A stretch of 23,222 nt of DNA from CAZVAO01 sp964625175 (GCA_964625175.1 CAZVAO010000024.1:1-23222), one strand, 5' to 3'. Shown: positions 15,144 to 22,468, numbered from the stretch's first letter. The notes: generated by a model not told the origin, from the sequence alone. Program-made: numbers and translations.

Positions 15144-16523
15144 CTAAGCATGAGGGGCTATCTTTTTTCGCAATTCTGCGATAGTAGCAGCCAGTTTAGA
15201 ATCTTCTTCAATATTTTTGGAAATTTTGTCGCAAGAATGAAGAACAGTTGTGTGATCACGACCACCAAATTGCTTACCAATCTGTGGTAGAGAGGAATCC
15301 GTCAATTCGCGCGCTAAATACATGGATACTTGCCGGGGGAAGACAATGCTTCTTGTGCGTTTTGCAGATAATAAGGTTTTAACAGTCATATTGTAGTAAG
15401 CAGCTACAGTTTGCTGAATTAAATTGATAGTAATCGGTTTAATGCTGTCTTTAGGGAGAATGTTCTTTAATAGTGTACCAACGGTTTCAAATGAGATTTC
15501 GACATTATTGATGCGGGAATAAGCATCAATGCGGGTGAGAATTCCTTCCAGCTCACGGATATTGCCTGAAACTTTTTCAGCTATAAAAAAGGTAATATCT
15601 TCGGGGATTTTATAGTTCTCCATCTCACACTTTTTACGGAGAATAGCAACTCTTGTTTCGAGCTCAGGTGGTTGTATATCAACCATTAGGCCCCATTCAA
15701 AGCGCGATATTAACCGTTCTTCTAATTCCTTAATCTCACGAGGGGGGCGATCACTTGTAAGTACAAGTTGTTTATTATGGAAGTATAATTCATTAAATGT
15801 ATGGAAATACTCAACCTGAGTACGGATCTTACCTTCAAAAAATTGAATATCATCAATCATCAGAACGTCAGCATTACGATATTTTTGTCTGAATTTATCC
15901 ATGGTGTTACTGGATGTTGCATAAATGAACTCGTTGACGAACTTTTCTGAGGAGATATAGATTAAATTCAAATTTGGGTGGTGTTGAACAATATAATGAC
16001 CGATAGCATGCATTAAGTGTGTTTTGCCTAAACCAGACGCCCCATAGATAAAGAGAGGATTGTATGCCTGAGACGGATTTTGGGCGACAGCTAAAGAGGC
16101 TGCATGAGCAAAGTTATTACTATCACCAATTACAAATGAGTCAAATACATATTTTGGTGTTAGATTAAGACTGCTTTGATTTTGAAGAGGTGGTATGTCG
16201 GCTGAGGGAGGAAGGGATAATTGGCTGCCTGTACTAAAAACAGAGTTGTTAACAGCCTGTATATAATCTTCGGAATCCTTCTTTTCTATGAACTCAACCT
16301 TAAGTTGTTCATTACAAACAGTAGACAGTATTTCACAAATATCCTGTGAATATGTCTTGCTCAACCAGTTGGCATGGAATTGATTTGAGACTTCTACCGC
16401 TACAGTATTATTTGATAATATTAAAGGGCGAGTACTCTTCAACCAAAGATCAAAATTCTTCCTATTTACTTTTTGTTCCATCTGCTCCAAAACGCTTTGC
16501 CAAGCCGTATCAATGTTGATCAC
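15144..16523 (-). CDS. dnaA: Chromosomal replication initiator DnaA
   Basis: A 459-residue AAA+ initiator. Domain I (1-85) is the helicase/DnaA self-interaction domain, starting INIDTAWQSVLEQMEQ; a short variable domain II runs from about 86 to 120. Domain III has Walker A GASGLGKTHL (161-170), Walker B VLMIDDIQFF (220-229), a sensor-1-like LVLTSDRPP and a C-terminal SRFEWGL box. Domain IV carries the DnaA-box-binding signature LPQIGKQFGGRDHTTVLHSCDKI. I favour the GTG at 16523, because GGAG sits 8 bases upstream; the GTG at 16532 overlaps that site. DnaA boxes lie on both sides of the gene, and one sits within a candidate promoter, consistent with autoregulation. Confidence 0.97.
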   Translation of the reverse strand: MINIDTAWQSVLEQMEQKVNRKNFDLWLKSTRPLILSNNTVAVEVSNQFHANWLSKTYSQDICEILSTVCNEQLKVEFIEKKDSEDYIQAVNNSVFSTGSQLSLPPSADIPPLQNQSSLNLTPKYVFDSFVIGDSNNFAHAASLAVAQNPSQAYNPLFIYGASGLGKTHLMHAIGHYIVQHHPNLNLIYISSEKFVNEFIYATSSNTMDKFRQKYRNADVLMIDDIQFFEGKIRTQVEYFHTFNELYFHNKQLVLTSDRPPREIKELEERLISRFEWGLMVDIQPPELETRVAILRKKCEMENYKIPEDITFFIAEKVSGNIRELEGILTRIDAYSRINNVEISFETVGTLLKNILPKDSIKPITINLIQQTVAAYYNMTVKTLLSAKRTRSIVFPRQVSMYLARELTDSSLPQIGKQFGGRDHTTVLHSCDKISKNIEEDSKLAATIAELRKKIAPHA

Positions 16524-16550
16524 AATTACCACTCCGTCAAGTTAATTTAT

Positions 16551-16809
16551 TGTGGGAAATTAAATAATAACACATAAAAAGGTCAGTCTTTTCCCCTAGT
16601 TTCCCACAGGTTTACAAAAGGATATACTATTATAAATGACACTTATACACAGCAATTACATAATTATTAAGATGCAAAATTAAATCCAACGTGACAAAAA
16701 GTGACAGCGAGGATGTTGATCCCTAATATATTGCTAGCTTAAGGGTATTAATATGCACTTATTATGATATCAAATTAAGGCTCTTTCAGCAATGCAAACC
16801 TGTGGATAA
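16551..16809. promoter_or_regulatory. DnaA-box cluster upstream of dnaA
   Basis: A perfect box TGTGGATAA is at 16801-16809 and TTATACACA (one mismatch) at 16643-16651. A facing pair of TTTCCCACA-type boxes (two mismatches) lies at 16600-16608 (plus) and 16551-16559 (minus). Together with the dnaA-dnaN boxes this gives a bipartite origin flanking dnaA, as in Bacillus. The 400-bp region is otherwise AT-rich and gene-free. Confidence 0.7.
16629..16657 (-). promoter_or_regulatory. Possible dnaA promoter overlapping a DnaA box
   Basis: A good TATAAT (16634-16629) lies about 105 bp upstream of the dnaA start. The -35 is poor (AATTGC at 17-bp spacing, or TTGCTG at 15). The DnaA box at 16643-16651 falls in the spacer, so DnaA binding would be expected to repress. 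Confidence 0.4.
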
Positions 16810-16863
16810 CTTTCAATAAATGCTAAAAACATATATAATAACGGAGTTTTAGCAATAGAAATC

Positions 16864-16892
16864 TTGACCTTGTCGCAGAAAGTAACTATAAT
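16864..16892 (+). promoter_or_regulatory. rpmH promoter
   Basis: TTGACC (16864-16869) and a perfect TATAAT (16887-16892) with exactly 17 bp between them give a near-consensus sigma-A promoter. It ends about 33 bases before the rpmH start codon. Confidence 0.85.
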
Positions 16893-16924
16893 AGGATGGT
16901 ACGCGAGCAGGGAGGTGCAAAACT

Positions 16925-17059
16925 GTGAAAAGAACATTCCAACCTAATAATAGAAAAAGAAATAAAACACATGGTTTTCGTAAACGTATGACAACATCAG
17001 ATGGAAGAAAAGTTCTCAAGAGACGCCGTCTAAAAGGCCGAAAGAGAGTTTCTGTTTAG
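16925..17059 (+). CDS. rpmH: 50S ribosomal protein L34
   Basis: A 44-residue, highly basic protein, too short for a usual ORF listing. Translation gives MKRTFQPNNRKRNKTHGFRK as its first 20 residues, then RMTTSDGRKVLKRRRLKGRK and the end RVSV, which is unmistakably L34. The start is GTG at 16925, with GGAGGTG 7 bases upstream; the stop is TAG at 17057-17059. It opens the conserved rpmH-rnpA-yidD-yidC-jag cluster, facing away from dnaA across the origin. A terminator hairpin begins at the last base of the stop codon, so much transcription probably ends here and rnpA receives the remainder. Confidence 0.97.
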   Translation: MKRTFQPNNRKRNKTHGFRKRMTTSDGRKVLKRRRLKGRKRVSV

Positions 17060-17080
17060 GTCACTGTCAAGTGACCTTTT
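17059..17080 (+). terminator. rpmH terminator, first of two near-identical hairpins
   Basis: GGTCACT (17059-17065) and AGTGACC (17070-17076) pair around GTCA, followed by TTTT. The stem starts at the last base of the rpmH stop codon. Confidence 0.75.
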
Positions 17081-17200
17081 GTGTGTTGCACGACCCAATG
17101 CATAAAAGGAACTTCAGTGATTGATTTTCACGGGTTGAATAGTGCTGTAATCCTATTAGGATTGCTCACGAAAAGGCAGTGGAAAGAGTTTGGGTTTTTA

Positions 17201-17222
17201 GGTCACCGTCGAGTGACCTTTT
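17201..17222 (+). terminator. Second hairpin before rnpA, copy of the rpmH terminator
   Basis: GGTCAC (17201-17206) and GTGACC (17213-17218) pair around CGTCGA, followed by TTTT. It lies 34 bp before the rnpA start. The bases upstream (from 17171) also resemble the end of rpmH. Confidence 0.65.
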
Positions 17223-17255
17223 ACTTTATTCAATTTAATTTGAAGGAGCGGGAAT

Positions 17256-17597
17256 ATGAGTCGTCATGAATCATTAAGAACGAGCAGAGACTTCACCCGC
17301 CTATACCGCCGAGGCAAAAAGAGTGTAAGCAACGAGATGGTTTTATACGTGCTAAAAGGCAAAGAAGAATACAGCAGAATTGGTTATTCAATAAGTAAGA
17401 AAATAGGTAAGGCCGTTGTGCGCAACAGAATTAAGAGAAAATTGCGGGAAATATTTCGCTCGCGTAAAGATCGTTTCAATGATAATTATGATATTGTCAT
17501 TGTGGTCCGCAAGAATAGCGTCGATGCCACTTATCAACGATTAGATGAAGTTTTTATTGAAACTTGCCAAAAGCTAAAAATGTTTAAGGAGCACTAA
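17256..17597 (+). CDS. rnpA: Ribonuclease P protein component
   Basis: A 113-residue basic cofactor of the RNase P ribozyme, which trims the 5' leaders of pre-tRNAs. The RNR motif is AVVRNRIKRKLREIFR (53-68), which contacts the catalytic RNA. The N-terminal ESLRTSRDFTRLYRRGKK and the following beta strand line the cleft for the pre-tRNA leader. The start ATG has GAAGGAGCGG upstream. It lies 13 bp ahead of yidD and belongs to the standard origin-proximal cluster. Length is typical. Confidence 0.96.
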   Translation: MSRHESLRTSRDFTRLYRRGKKSVSNEMVLYVLKGKEEYSRIGYSISKKIGKAVVRNRIKRKLREIFRSRKDRFNDNYDIVIVVRKNSVDATYQRLDEVFIETCQKLKMFKEH

Positions 17598-17610
17598 GGA
17601 GTTGAAATAG

Positions 17611-17820
17611 GTGAAAAAGCTCATTTTAAACCTAATTCGTTATTATCAGAAAAATGTAACAAGTAATACAGGCGCTCATTGTCGCTTTCGCCCAACATGT
17701 TCTGAGTATGCTTATCAAGCAGTCAGCAAATATGGTGTTTGTAAAGGCGGACTGAAGGCTGTATGGCGTATTTTGCGTTGTAATCCTCTTGGTCGAGGAG
17801 GATACGATCCGGTTAATTAA
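17611..17820 (+). CDS. yidD: Membrane-protein insertion efficiency factor YidD
   Basis: A 69-residue protein of the YidD family. The conserved core CRFRPTCSEYAYQAVSKYG (24-42) contains two of its invariant cysteines, and GLKAVWRILRCNPLGRGGYDPV a third. Members are thought to be amphipathic, inner-leaflet-associated proteins that assist YidC-dependent insertion, and they lie between rnpA and yidC almost everywhere. The start is GTG at 17611, with AAGGAG 9 bases upstream. yidC follows after 24 bp. Confidence 0.93.
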   Translation: MKKLILNLIRYYQKNVTSNTGAHCRFRPTCSEYAYQAVSKYGVCKGGLKAVWRILRCNPLGRGGYDPVN

Positions 17821-17844
17821 CTTTAAGGAGGCTTACTGGAGAAT

Positions 17845-18543
17845 ATGGGATTTTTAAAAGATCTGGTAGTCCAGGCCGTCAATTTTTTCTATAATATTAG
17901 TGGTAGCTACGGAATAGCAATTATTATGTTGACTATTCTCGTTCGTCTAATTATTCTACCATTAAATATTAGTAGTATGAAGTTCTCCAATATTTCTAAA
18001 AAACTTAATCCAAAAATGGAAGAGATAAAAAAGAAATACAAGGACGATAAGGACAAACTTAATGAAGCGACTGTAGAGTTGTGGCAACAATATGGGGTTA
18101 ACCCTGCAGCAGGGTGTCTACCACTTTTAATTCAATTTCCTGTACTGATCGCCGTCATAGGCGCTTTACAATTGCCTGAATTATACCAGGTTGCAGAGCC
18201 AACCTTTCTAGGTTTGAATTTAATGTTTCCAAACAATGGTGCGTACGCTTGGGAAATGGGGCTGCCTTATTTAATTCTACCCATTTTATCTGTAATCACG
18301 ACTTATACCAGTTCGAAAATTATGTCTGCTGGTAATGCTCAAGCCAACATGGGTACAATGAACATTGCCATGACGGGTTTGATGGGATGGATTACACTTC
18401 GATTTCCAAGCGGCATTGCCCTTTACTGGGTAGTTGGCAACGTTTTTTCTATCTGTCAATATCTTATTTTTAATAAACTATACGAAAACAAAGAATTAGT
18501 ACCCGTAGAAGGAGTAAAGAAAAGTGAAAAAAAGCGTAATTAA
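17845..18543 (+). CDS. yidC: Membrane protein insertase YidC/Oxa1 (short Gram-positive type)
   Basis: A 232-residue insertase with about five membrane segments. It inserts proteins into the membrane alone or with SecYEG. R34 in MLTILVRLIILPL is the conserved positive residue in the hydrophilic groove. A charged cytoplasmic hairpin (about 52-82, KLNPKMEEIKKKYKDDKDKL) follows, then the conserved NPAAGCLPLLIQFPVLIA. No large periplasmic domain is present, as expected outside Gram-negative-type proteins. I see no lipobox (signal-peptidase II cysteine), unlike SpoIIIJ. The basic tail VKKSEKKRN is encoded in the 20-bp overlap with jag, pointing to translational coupling. Confidence 0.95.
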   Translation: MGFLKDLVVQAVNFFYNISGSYGIAIIMLTILVRLIILPLNISSMKFSNISKKLNPKMEEIKKKYKDDKDKLNEATVELWQQYGVNPAAGCLPLLIQFPVLIAVIGALQLPELYQVAEPTFLGLNLMFPNNGAYAWEMGLPYLILPILSVITTYTSSKIMSAGNAQANMGTMNIAMTGLMGWITLRFPSGIALYWVVGNVFSICQYLIFNKLYENKELVPVEGVKKSEKKRN

Positions 18544-19633
18544 AAGCGCTAAAACCGTAGAAGAGGCGATCAATCTAGCTTTAATTGAACTTAATACAGC
18601 TAGAGACAATATTGAAGTCGATATAATTGAACCACCATCTTCCGGATTTTTAGGGTTAATTGGTGTTAAACCAGCCATTATTAAAGTAACAGAATTAGTC
18701 AGTGGCTTAAACAGCGATAGTCGTTTGCCAGAGAGAACAGAAAAAGCTGTAGCAGTTAAAACGGTAAAAGAAGTTCAGAAAGCACCGAAACAACAAAAAG
18801 CAAAACCAGCTAGCCAGCAAGACACAAAACAAGCTGCTAGTCCTAAGCAAAATACCTCCGAACGCAAACCGGCAACTGAAGCTCAAGAGCAAGAAATTGT
18901 CAGTTTTGTTCAACAATTAGCGAATCATATCGTAGAAGGCAGTACGGCTGAATTGGTTTCAACAGAAGAAGGCATCATGCATATTGCGATCTCTGGCGAT
19001 AACATTGGTTTAATCGTTGGTAAACATGGTGAGACACTGAACGCAATTCAGTATTTAACGTCACTGGTCTATAGCAAACAACGAGACGGCTATCATCGCG
19101 TTAGTATTGATGCGGGCGGTTATCGCGACAAGCGTAAAGAAAAGATTATCGAATTTAGTAAGCGAATGGCAGAAAAAGCGCGACGAACAGGGCGCAGAAT
19201 CTCCCTAGAGCCGATGAATTCTTATGAGCGGCGTATTATCCATATGGCTTTGCAAGAGGTCGAGGGGATTAACACGTTTAGTGAAGGTGATGATCCGAAT
19301 AGGCGGGTCGTTATCGTTGCAGCAGGTGGCGACCGCAGTAATAGGCGTTATCAGCGTCGTCCAAGCAACCGCAATTCGAAGCAGAACAACCAAACAGAGG
19401 AGCAAAATCAAGCTGCTCATGAAGAGCGTAATTATCAAGCAACAGAAAAACAACGGGTTCAGCTTGAAAGTCGAACCAAGGCAGCTCCAGAACCAAAAGT
19501 AAGTGAGCCGCCCAAAAAGCCAGCTAAGGTACAAAAACCTAAACAAGATAAAAAGGTAGCAGAAACAAAGACCGAGAGTAATCCTTACGAGCATTATTAT
19601 AGTAAGTATGACAATCGCGTCAAAAAGAAGTAA
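18524..19633 (+). CDS. jag: RNA-binding protein Jag/KhpB with a long C-terminal tail
   Basis: A 369-residue protein with three known parts. The Jag-N domain is 1-58 (KTVEEAINLALIELN and the PPSSGFLGLIGVKPA loop). After a Q/K/P-rich linker (70-125) comes the KH domain with IGLIVGKHGETLNAIQYL (161-178). The R3H domain is about 205-268, with SYERRIIHMALQE. KhpB proteins bind many RNAs, often with KhpA, and influence cell division and envelope growth. Here the folded part ends near 268, and about 100 further residues rich in Q, N, K, P and R follow, ending YSKYDNRVKKK; this tail is longer than I would expect. The start is GTG at 18524, with GAAGGAG upstream, inside the yidC end. A strong terminator lies about 140 bp downstream. 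Confidence 0.93.
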   Translation: MKKSVIKSAKTVEEAINLALIELNTARDNIEVDIIEPPSSGFLGLIGVKPAIIKVTELVSGLNSDSRLPERTEKAVAVKTVKEVQKAPKQQKAKPASQQDTKQAASPKQNTSERKPATEAQEQEIVSFVQQLANHIVEGSTAELVSTEEGIMHIAISGDNIGLIVGKHGETLNAIQYLTSLVYSKQRDGYHRVSIDAGGYRDKRKEKIIEFSKRMAEKARRTGRRISLEPMNSYERRIIHMALQEVEGINTFSEGDDPNRRVVIVAAGGDRSNRRYQRRPSNRNSKQNNQTEEQNQAAHEERNYQATEKQRVQLESRTKAAPEPKVSEPPKKPAKVQKPKQDKKVAETKTESNPYEHYYSKYDNRVKKK

Positions 19634-19639
19634 CTAGAA

Positions 19640-19752
19640 TTCCATAATTGAGAGATCTCTGCGTTGCTCGGATATTTGCTTATTCGACGTACTGCATGTA
19701 CGCCATCATTGCACAAACATACTCGTGACTTGACCTCTCCGCAATTCTGAAA
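19640..19752 (+). repeat. Palindromic intergenic repeat, copy 2 (113 bp)
   Basis: It starts TTCCATAATTGAGAGATCTC and ends CCGCAATTCTGAAA, with GCGTTGCTCGGA after the left end and the central hairpin CGTAC-TGCAT-GTACG. The outermost bases also pair (TAGAATT 19635-19641 with AATTCTA 19751-19757). Ends and length match copy 1; the left interior matches copy 3 at 20 of 21 positions. Confidence 0.8.
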
Positions 19753-19775
19753 TTCTAAATGCTAGTGACTAATCT

Positions 19776-19807
19776 AAAATGCACCCCGTAAAATCGGGGT
19801 GCATTTT
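19776..19807 (+). terminator. Strong intrinsic terminator after jag
   Basis: AAAATGCACCCCG (19776-19788) and CGGGGTGCATTTT (19795-19807) form a perfect 13-bp stem with a TAAAAT loop and T-runs on both strands. It ends the rpmH-to-jag transcript and could work in both directions. Confidence 0.9.
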
Positions 19808-19850
19808 GATTTAAACGCTTAATTAATTCACTGCGTTTAGGATAAAAGAA

Positions 19851-19964
19851 GCTAGCAGGTGGGAGATCTCGGCGTTGCTCGGAAAAACACTTACTCAGCA
19901 TACTAGTGTGTATAGCTTCGTTGCGTGTTTTTGCTCGCGCCTTGAATTAGCCACATTTCTGAAA
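19851..19964 (+). repeat. Palindromic intergenic repeat, copy 3 (114 bp)
   Basis: GAGATCTCGGCGTTGCTCGGA is shared with copy 2, and the right end TTTCTGAAAT matches copies 1 and 2. The left arm GGCG...AAAAACAC..AC..AGC.TAC pairs with the right-half sequence around 19905-19940, so the whole element folds as one long imperfect hairpin. Confidence 0.78.
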
Positions 19965-19982
19965 TCCTTTTATGCAAAGAAT

Positions 19983-20014
19983 AACGGCGGTCCGCTTTAG
20001 CGGGCCACCGTTTT
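19983..20014 (+). terminator. Second terminator hairpin, after repeat copy 3
   Basis: ACGGCGGTCCGC (19984-19995) pairs with GCGGGCCACCGT (20000-20011) through a TTTA loop with one mismatch and one G-U pair, followed by a T-rich tract. No gene lies between it and the previous terminator. Confidence 0.7.
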
Positions 20015-20071
20015 GGTTTTTATAGGTTTAGCGATAACCCGCATTCAAAAAAACTCTTAAGTATGCTTCCA

Positions 20072-20100
20072 AGAACACCAACTCAATTGAGTGGTGTTCT
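20072..20100. repeat. Near-perfect palindrome
   Basis: AGAACACC (20072-20079) and GGTGTTCT (20093-20100) are exact complements, and the inner ACTCAATTGAGT is also self-complementary; a single extra A breaks full symmetry. It has no U-tract. It could be a protein-binding site or the arm of a decayed element. Confidence 0.55.
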
Positions 20101-20109
20101 CTATTGGGG

Positions 20110-20187
20110 GATTTCAGGGTTACTCGGGTACTCTGCTATATTTTATAGGTTCTTTGCGTGTTTGCACGTCTTTCTGGCCCTGAATTC
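20110..20187 (+). repeat. Palindromic intergenic repeat, copy 4 (degenerate, about 78 bp)
   Basis: The ends GGATTTCAGGG and CCCTGAATTCC pair with one mismatch. The right half TATAGGTTCTTTGCGTGTTT matches TATAGCTTCGTTGCGTGTTT of copy 3, and GGTTACTCGGG resembles GCGTTGCTCGGA. It is shorter and more diverged than the other copies. Confidence 0.5.
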
Positions 20188-20846
20188 CTATTTAGATCGG
20201 ATCTGTCTCGACCCACTGAATATTCTCAGGCTGTACTTGCTAATCGCTAATATAAAACAACGAACGTTCTACTCTCCTTTTCTGGCTGACTTTCTAGCTA
20301 AGAAAAACGCCGCGATATAAGAACCAACAGTAAAATTATGTTTCTTTTGGGGTAAAAGCATCGTGAAAGTCCCGATTATGTATGGGTATGAATCAATTGG
20401 GTCTACCTTTCGTTAGAATAACTCAGTTTCCAACCATTCGGGACGGACCCTAATGATTTGTCTTAGCGGTTGCTTTTTCAATCAACAATCAAATAATCCC
20501 GTGCAGAGATGGATTCTCAGTTATTATCGCCTTTACATGGCCTCAAATTCACTCATTGTTGCCTAAACGGTTGCCGCAACTTGCTCCCGAGCCAATTTAG
20601 CACTTAGATTCCAACCAATGGGGCCTGTCTATTGATTGAGATAGTGGATTAATCATTATAGTGCTTTTCGCTACTCATTATCTAATGAACTCTTCTGTCG
20701 TGCAAGCGCTTCACAGAATGACAGCAGGAGGAAGCACTTCCTTCATTTAGCAATCTATCGCCAAGAGCAATACGACGCCGGATAATTCACCCGAACCCCG
20801 AACCCCTGACTTCTGCCCAAAGGTAGCAGATAAGCTGAGATGCGTG

Positions 20847-20852
20847 TATAAT
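20847..20852 (+). promoter_or_regulatory. Likely -10 element of the mnmE promoter
   Basis: A perfect TATAAT lies 54 bp upstream of the mnmE start. The position 17 bp upstream (TAGCAG) is a poor -35, so the promoter is only partly supported. Confidence 0.4.
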
Positions 20853-20905
20853 ATCGGTAGAATGAATGTTTAATAGATAAACCATATACGAAAGGGTGTG
20901 TTAGG

Positions 20906-22276
20906 GTGGATACGATTGCAGCAATTGCCACAGCGATGGGCGAGGGTGGAATCGGTATTGTAAAAGTGAGTGGTCCACGTGCCTTTGAGGCCGTTAACAA
21001 GATTTTTCGGGCGAAGAATAAGAAGCAAATCAATCAGCTTCCATCACATCATCTTTGTTATGGCAAGATTGTTGACGCGCAGGATGATATTGTGGATGAG
21101 GTGTTAATCGGTGTGATGAAAGCGCCGAACACCTATACACGTGAAGATATCGTAGAAATCAATTGCCACGGTGGAAACCAGCCATTGCGGCGCATTTTAG
21201 AGCTTGTCATTGCTCACGACGGTGTAAGATTGGCGGATCCTGGCGAATTTACACAGCGGGCCTTTCTTAACGGCCGGATTGATTTAGTGCAAGCAGAATC
21301 GGTGATTGACATCATTAAATCCCAGACTAATAATGCGCTAAGAGTATCGATGAGTCAGCTTCAAGGCCGACTTTCCGCAAAAATCAACCACATCATTGAT
21401 CAAATTATTCACATTCAAGCGGGGATAGCCGTAAATGTTGATTATCCCGAGTATGAAGATGAGGCACAATCCCAAATTCTCTTAAATCAAGCGCTTCAAC
21501 ACGTTTCAGAATCAATTGCTGACTTGTTGGCGAGTAGTAAAACGGGGCGAATTATGCGAGAAGGTCTCAACACCGTCATTATTGGTCGCCCTAATGTGGG
21601 TAAATCCTCTTTAATGAATTACTTATTAGGGGAGGAGCGTGCCATTGTTACGGCAATTCCGGGCACCACACGGGATACGGTCGAGGAAATGCTGAACTTA
21701 GACGGGATTCCTTTGCGGATTATTGACACAGCGGGTATTCGAGAATCCGATGATCCTGTAGAAAGAATAGGCGTAGAGCGTTCGCGCCAAGCATTTTCCA
21801 ATGCGGATTTGGTATTGTTGGTGTTGGATTCTGCGGAGGCTTTATCACCCGAAGACCGAGAGCTGATTCGGCTATTGCCGGTTGAAAGGGCTATTATTAT
21901 TGTCAACAAAATCGATCTACCAGCCAGAGTCACCGAAAACGAATTGAGGGACTATGGATTCCCTATTTGTCATCTTTCTGCAACAGAGGCATTAGGGAAA
22001 TCAGAATTGGCGGAAATAGTAAAGGATCTTTTTTTGGGAGGCCAGTTGGATTCTAGCAATCATGTGCTGGTCAGTAATGTCCGCCATATCGACCTTCTTC
22101 AACAGGCTCAAGATCACTTAGAGAATGCCATACAGGCTTTGATAGCCGGAATCCCAATTGATCTTGTCAATATCGATGTTGAGAACACTACGATCTGTTT
22201 AGGGAATATTGTTGGTCGAGCGGTTGAGGAGGATCTCTTAACACATGTTTTCTCCCAATTTTGCGTCGGGAAGTAG
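20906..22276 (+). CDS. mnmE: tRNA uridine-5-carboxymethylaminomethyl(34) synthesis GTPase MnmE
   Basis: A 456-residue GTPase that with MnmG modifies the wobble uridine of certain tRNAs, using a methylene-tetrahydrofolate-derived carbon. The N-terminal folate-binding domain is 1-119 and ends in GEFTQRAFLNGRIDL; a helical domain flanks the G domain. G1 is GRPNVGKSS (227-235), G2 GTTRDT (253-258), G3 DTAG (274-277), G4 NKID near 335. The C-terminal motif is FCVGK, the usual C-[IV]-G-K with the catalytic cysteine C453. The start is GTG at 20906, with AAAGG about 10 bases upstream. Unusually, mnmG does not follow; a gene on the opposite strand does. No promoter-proximal partner gene lies upstream because of the 1.27-kb gap after jag. 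Confidence 0.97.
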   Translation: MDTIAAIATAMGEGGIGIVKVSGPRAFEAVNKIFRAKNKKQINQLPSHHLCYGKIVDAQDDIVDEVLIGVMKAPNTYTREDIVEINCHGGNQPLRRILELVIAHDGVRLADPGEFTQRAFLNGRIDLVQAESVIDIIKSQTNNALRVSMSQLQGRLSAKINHIIDQIIHIQAGIAVNVDYPEYEDEAQSQILLNQALQHVSESIADLLASSKTGRIMREGLNTVIIGRPNVGKSSLMNYLLGEERAIVTAIPGTTRDTVEEMLNLDGIPLRIIDTAGIRESDDPVERIGVERSRQAFSNADLVLLVLDSAEALSPEDRELIRLLPVERAIIIVNKIDLPARVTENELRDYGFPICHLSATEALGKSELAEIVKDLFLGGQLDSSNHVLVSNVRHIDLLQQAQDHLENAIQALIAGIPIDLVNIDVENTTICLGNIVGRAVEEDLLTHVFSQFCVGK

Positions 22277-22433
22277 TTGAGGTTCTGTTTGCGGGATGTT
22301 ATTTTTCAGGAGAGCGTAGAACACAAATATTTAGATGACGTTATAGTCTATGACTAGCTTGTGTGGAGCCGGTCGAACGGTTCTATAGTAAATGAATAAA
22401 AAAGATAGCAAACGTTCACATGATTAGATATTA

Positions 22434-22468
22434 AAAAGGAAGGCTGTGTTATAACACAACCTTCTTTT
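22434..22468. terminator. Bidirectional terminator between mnmE and the convergent gene
   Basis: An AAGGAAGGCTGTGTTAT arm pairs with ATAACACAACCTTCTTTT (22451-22468), with one mismatch and one bulged base; A- and T-runs flank both sides. It is placed between two convergent genes, 25 bp from the stop of the minus-strand gene. Confidence 0.7.

Larger units (their letters stand above)
19634..20905. other. 1.27-kb gene-free region between jag and mnmE
   Basis: It holds repeat copies 2, 3 and 4, two strong terminators (19776-19807, 19983-20014), a near-perfect palindrome (20072-20100), and from about 20200 a stretch with scattered stops in all frames. A long-range inverted repeat, GTCCCGA (20367-20373 area) with TCGGGAC (20438-20444 area), may be another decayed palindromic element. 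The 85-codon frame at 20063-20320 overlaps repeat copy 4 and resembles nothing. I see no tRNA T-loop motif. Confidence 0.6.

Noticed and set aside
17081..17269. 62-codon frame between rpmH and rnpA
   Set aside because: No ribosome-binding site, overlaps both terminator-like blocks and the rnpA start; better explained as a duplicated rpmH/terminator segment.
19640..20187. CRISPR array
   Set aside because: The repeats are 113-bp hairpins at irregular spacing with terminators between them, not short direct repeats with uniform spacers, and no cas genes are present.
20063..20320. 85-codon frame in the jag-mnmE gap
   Set aside because: It crosses a palindrome and repeat copy 4, lacks a ribosome-binding site and resembles no protein family.
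20780..20820. tRNA T-arm-like GGGTTCGGG on the minus strand
   Set aside because: The T-loop GGTTCRANYCC is not completed and no acceptor or anticodon arms can be built around it.
20755..21033. 92-codon minus-strand frame overlapping the mnmE start
   Set aside because: Antisense to the well-supported N-terminus of MnmE, with no independent support.
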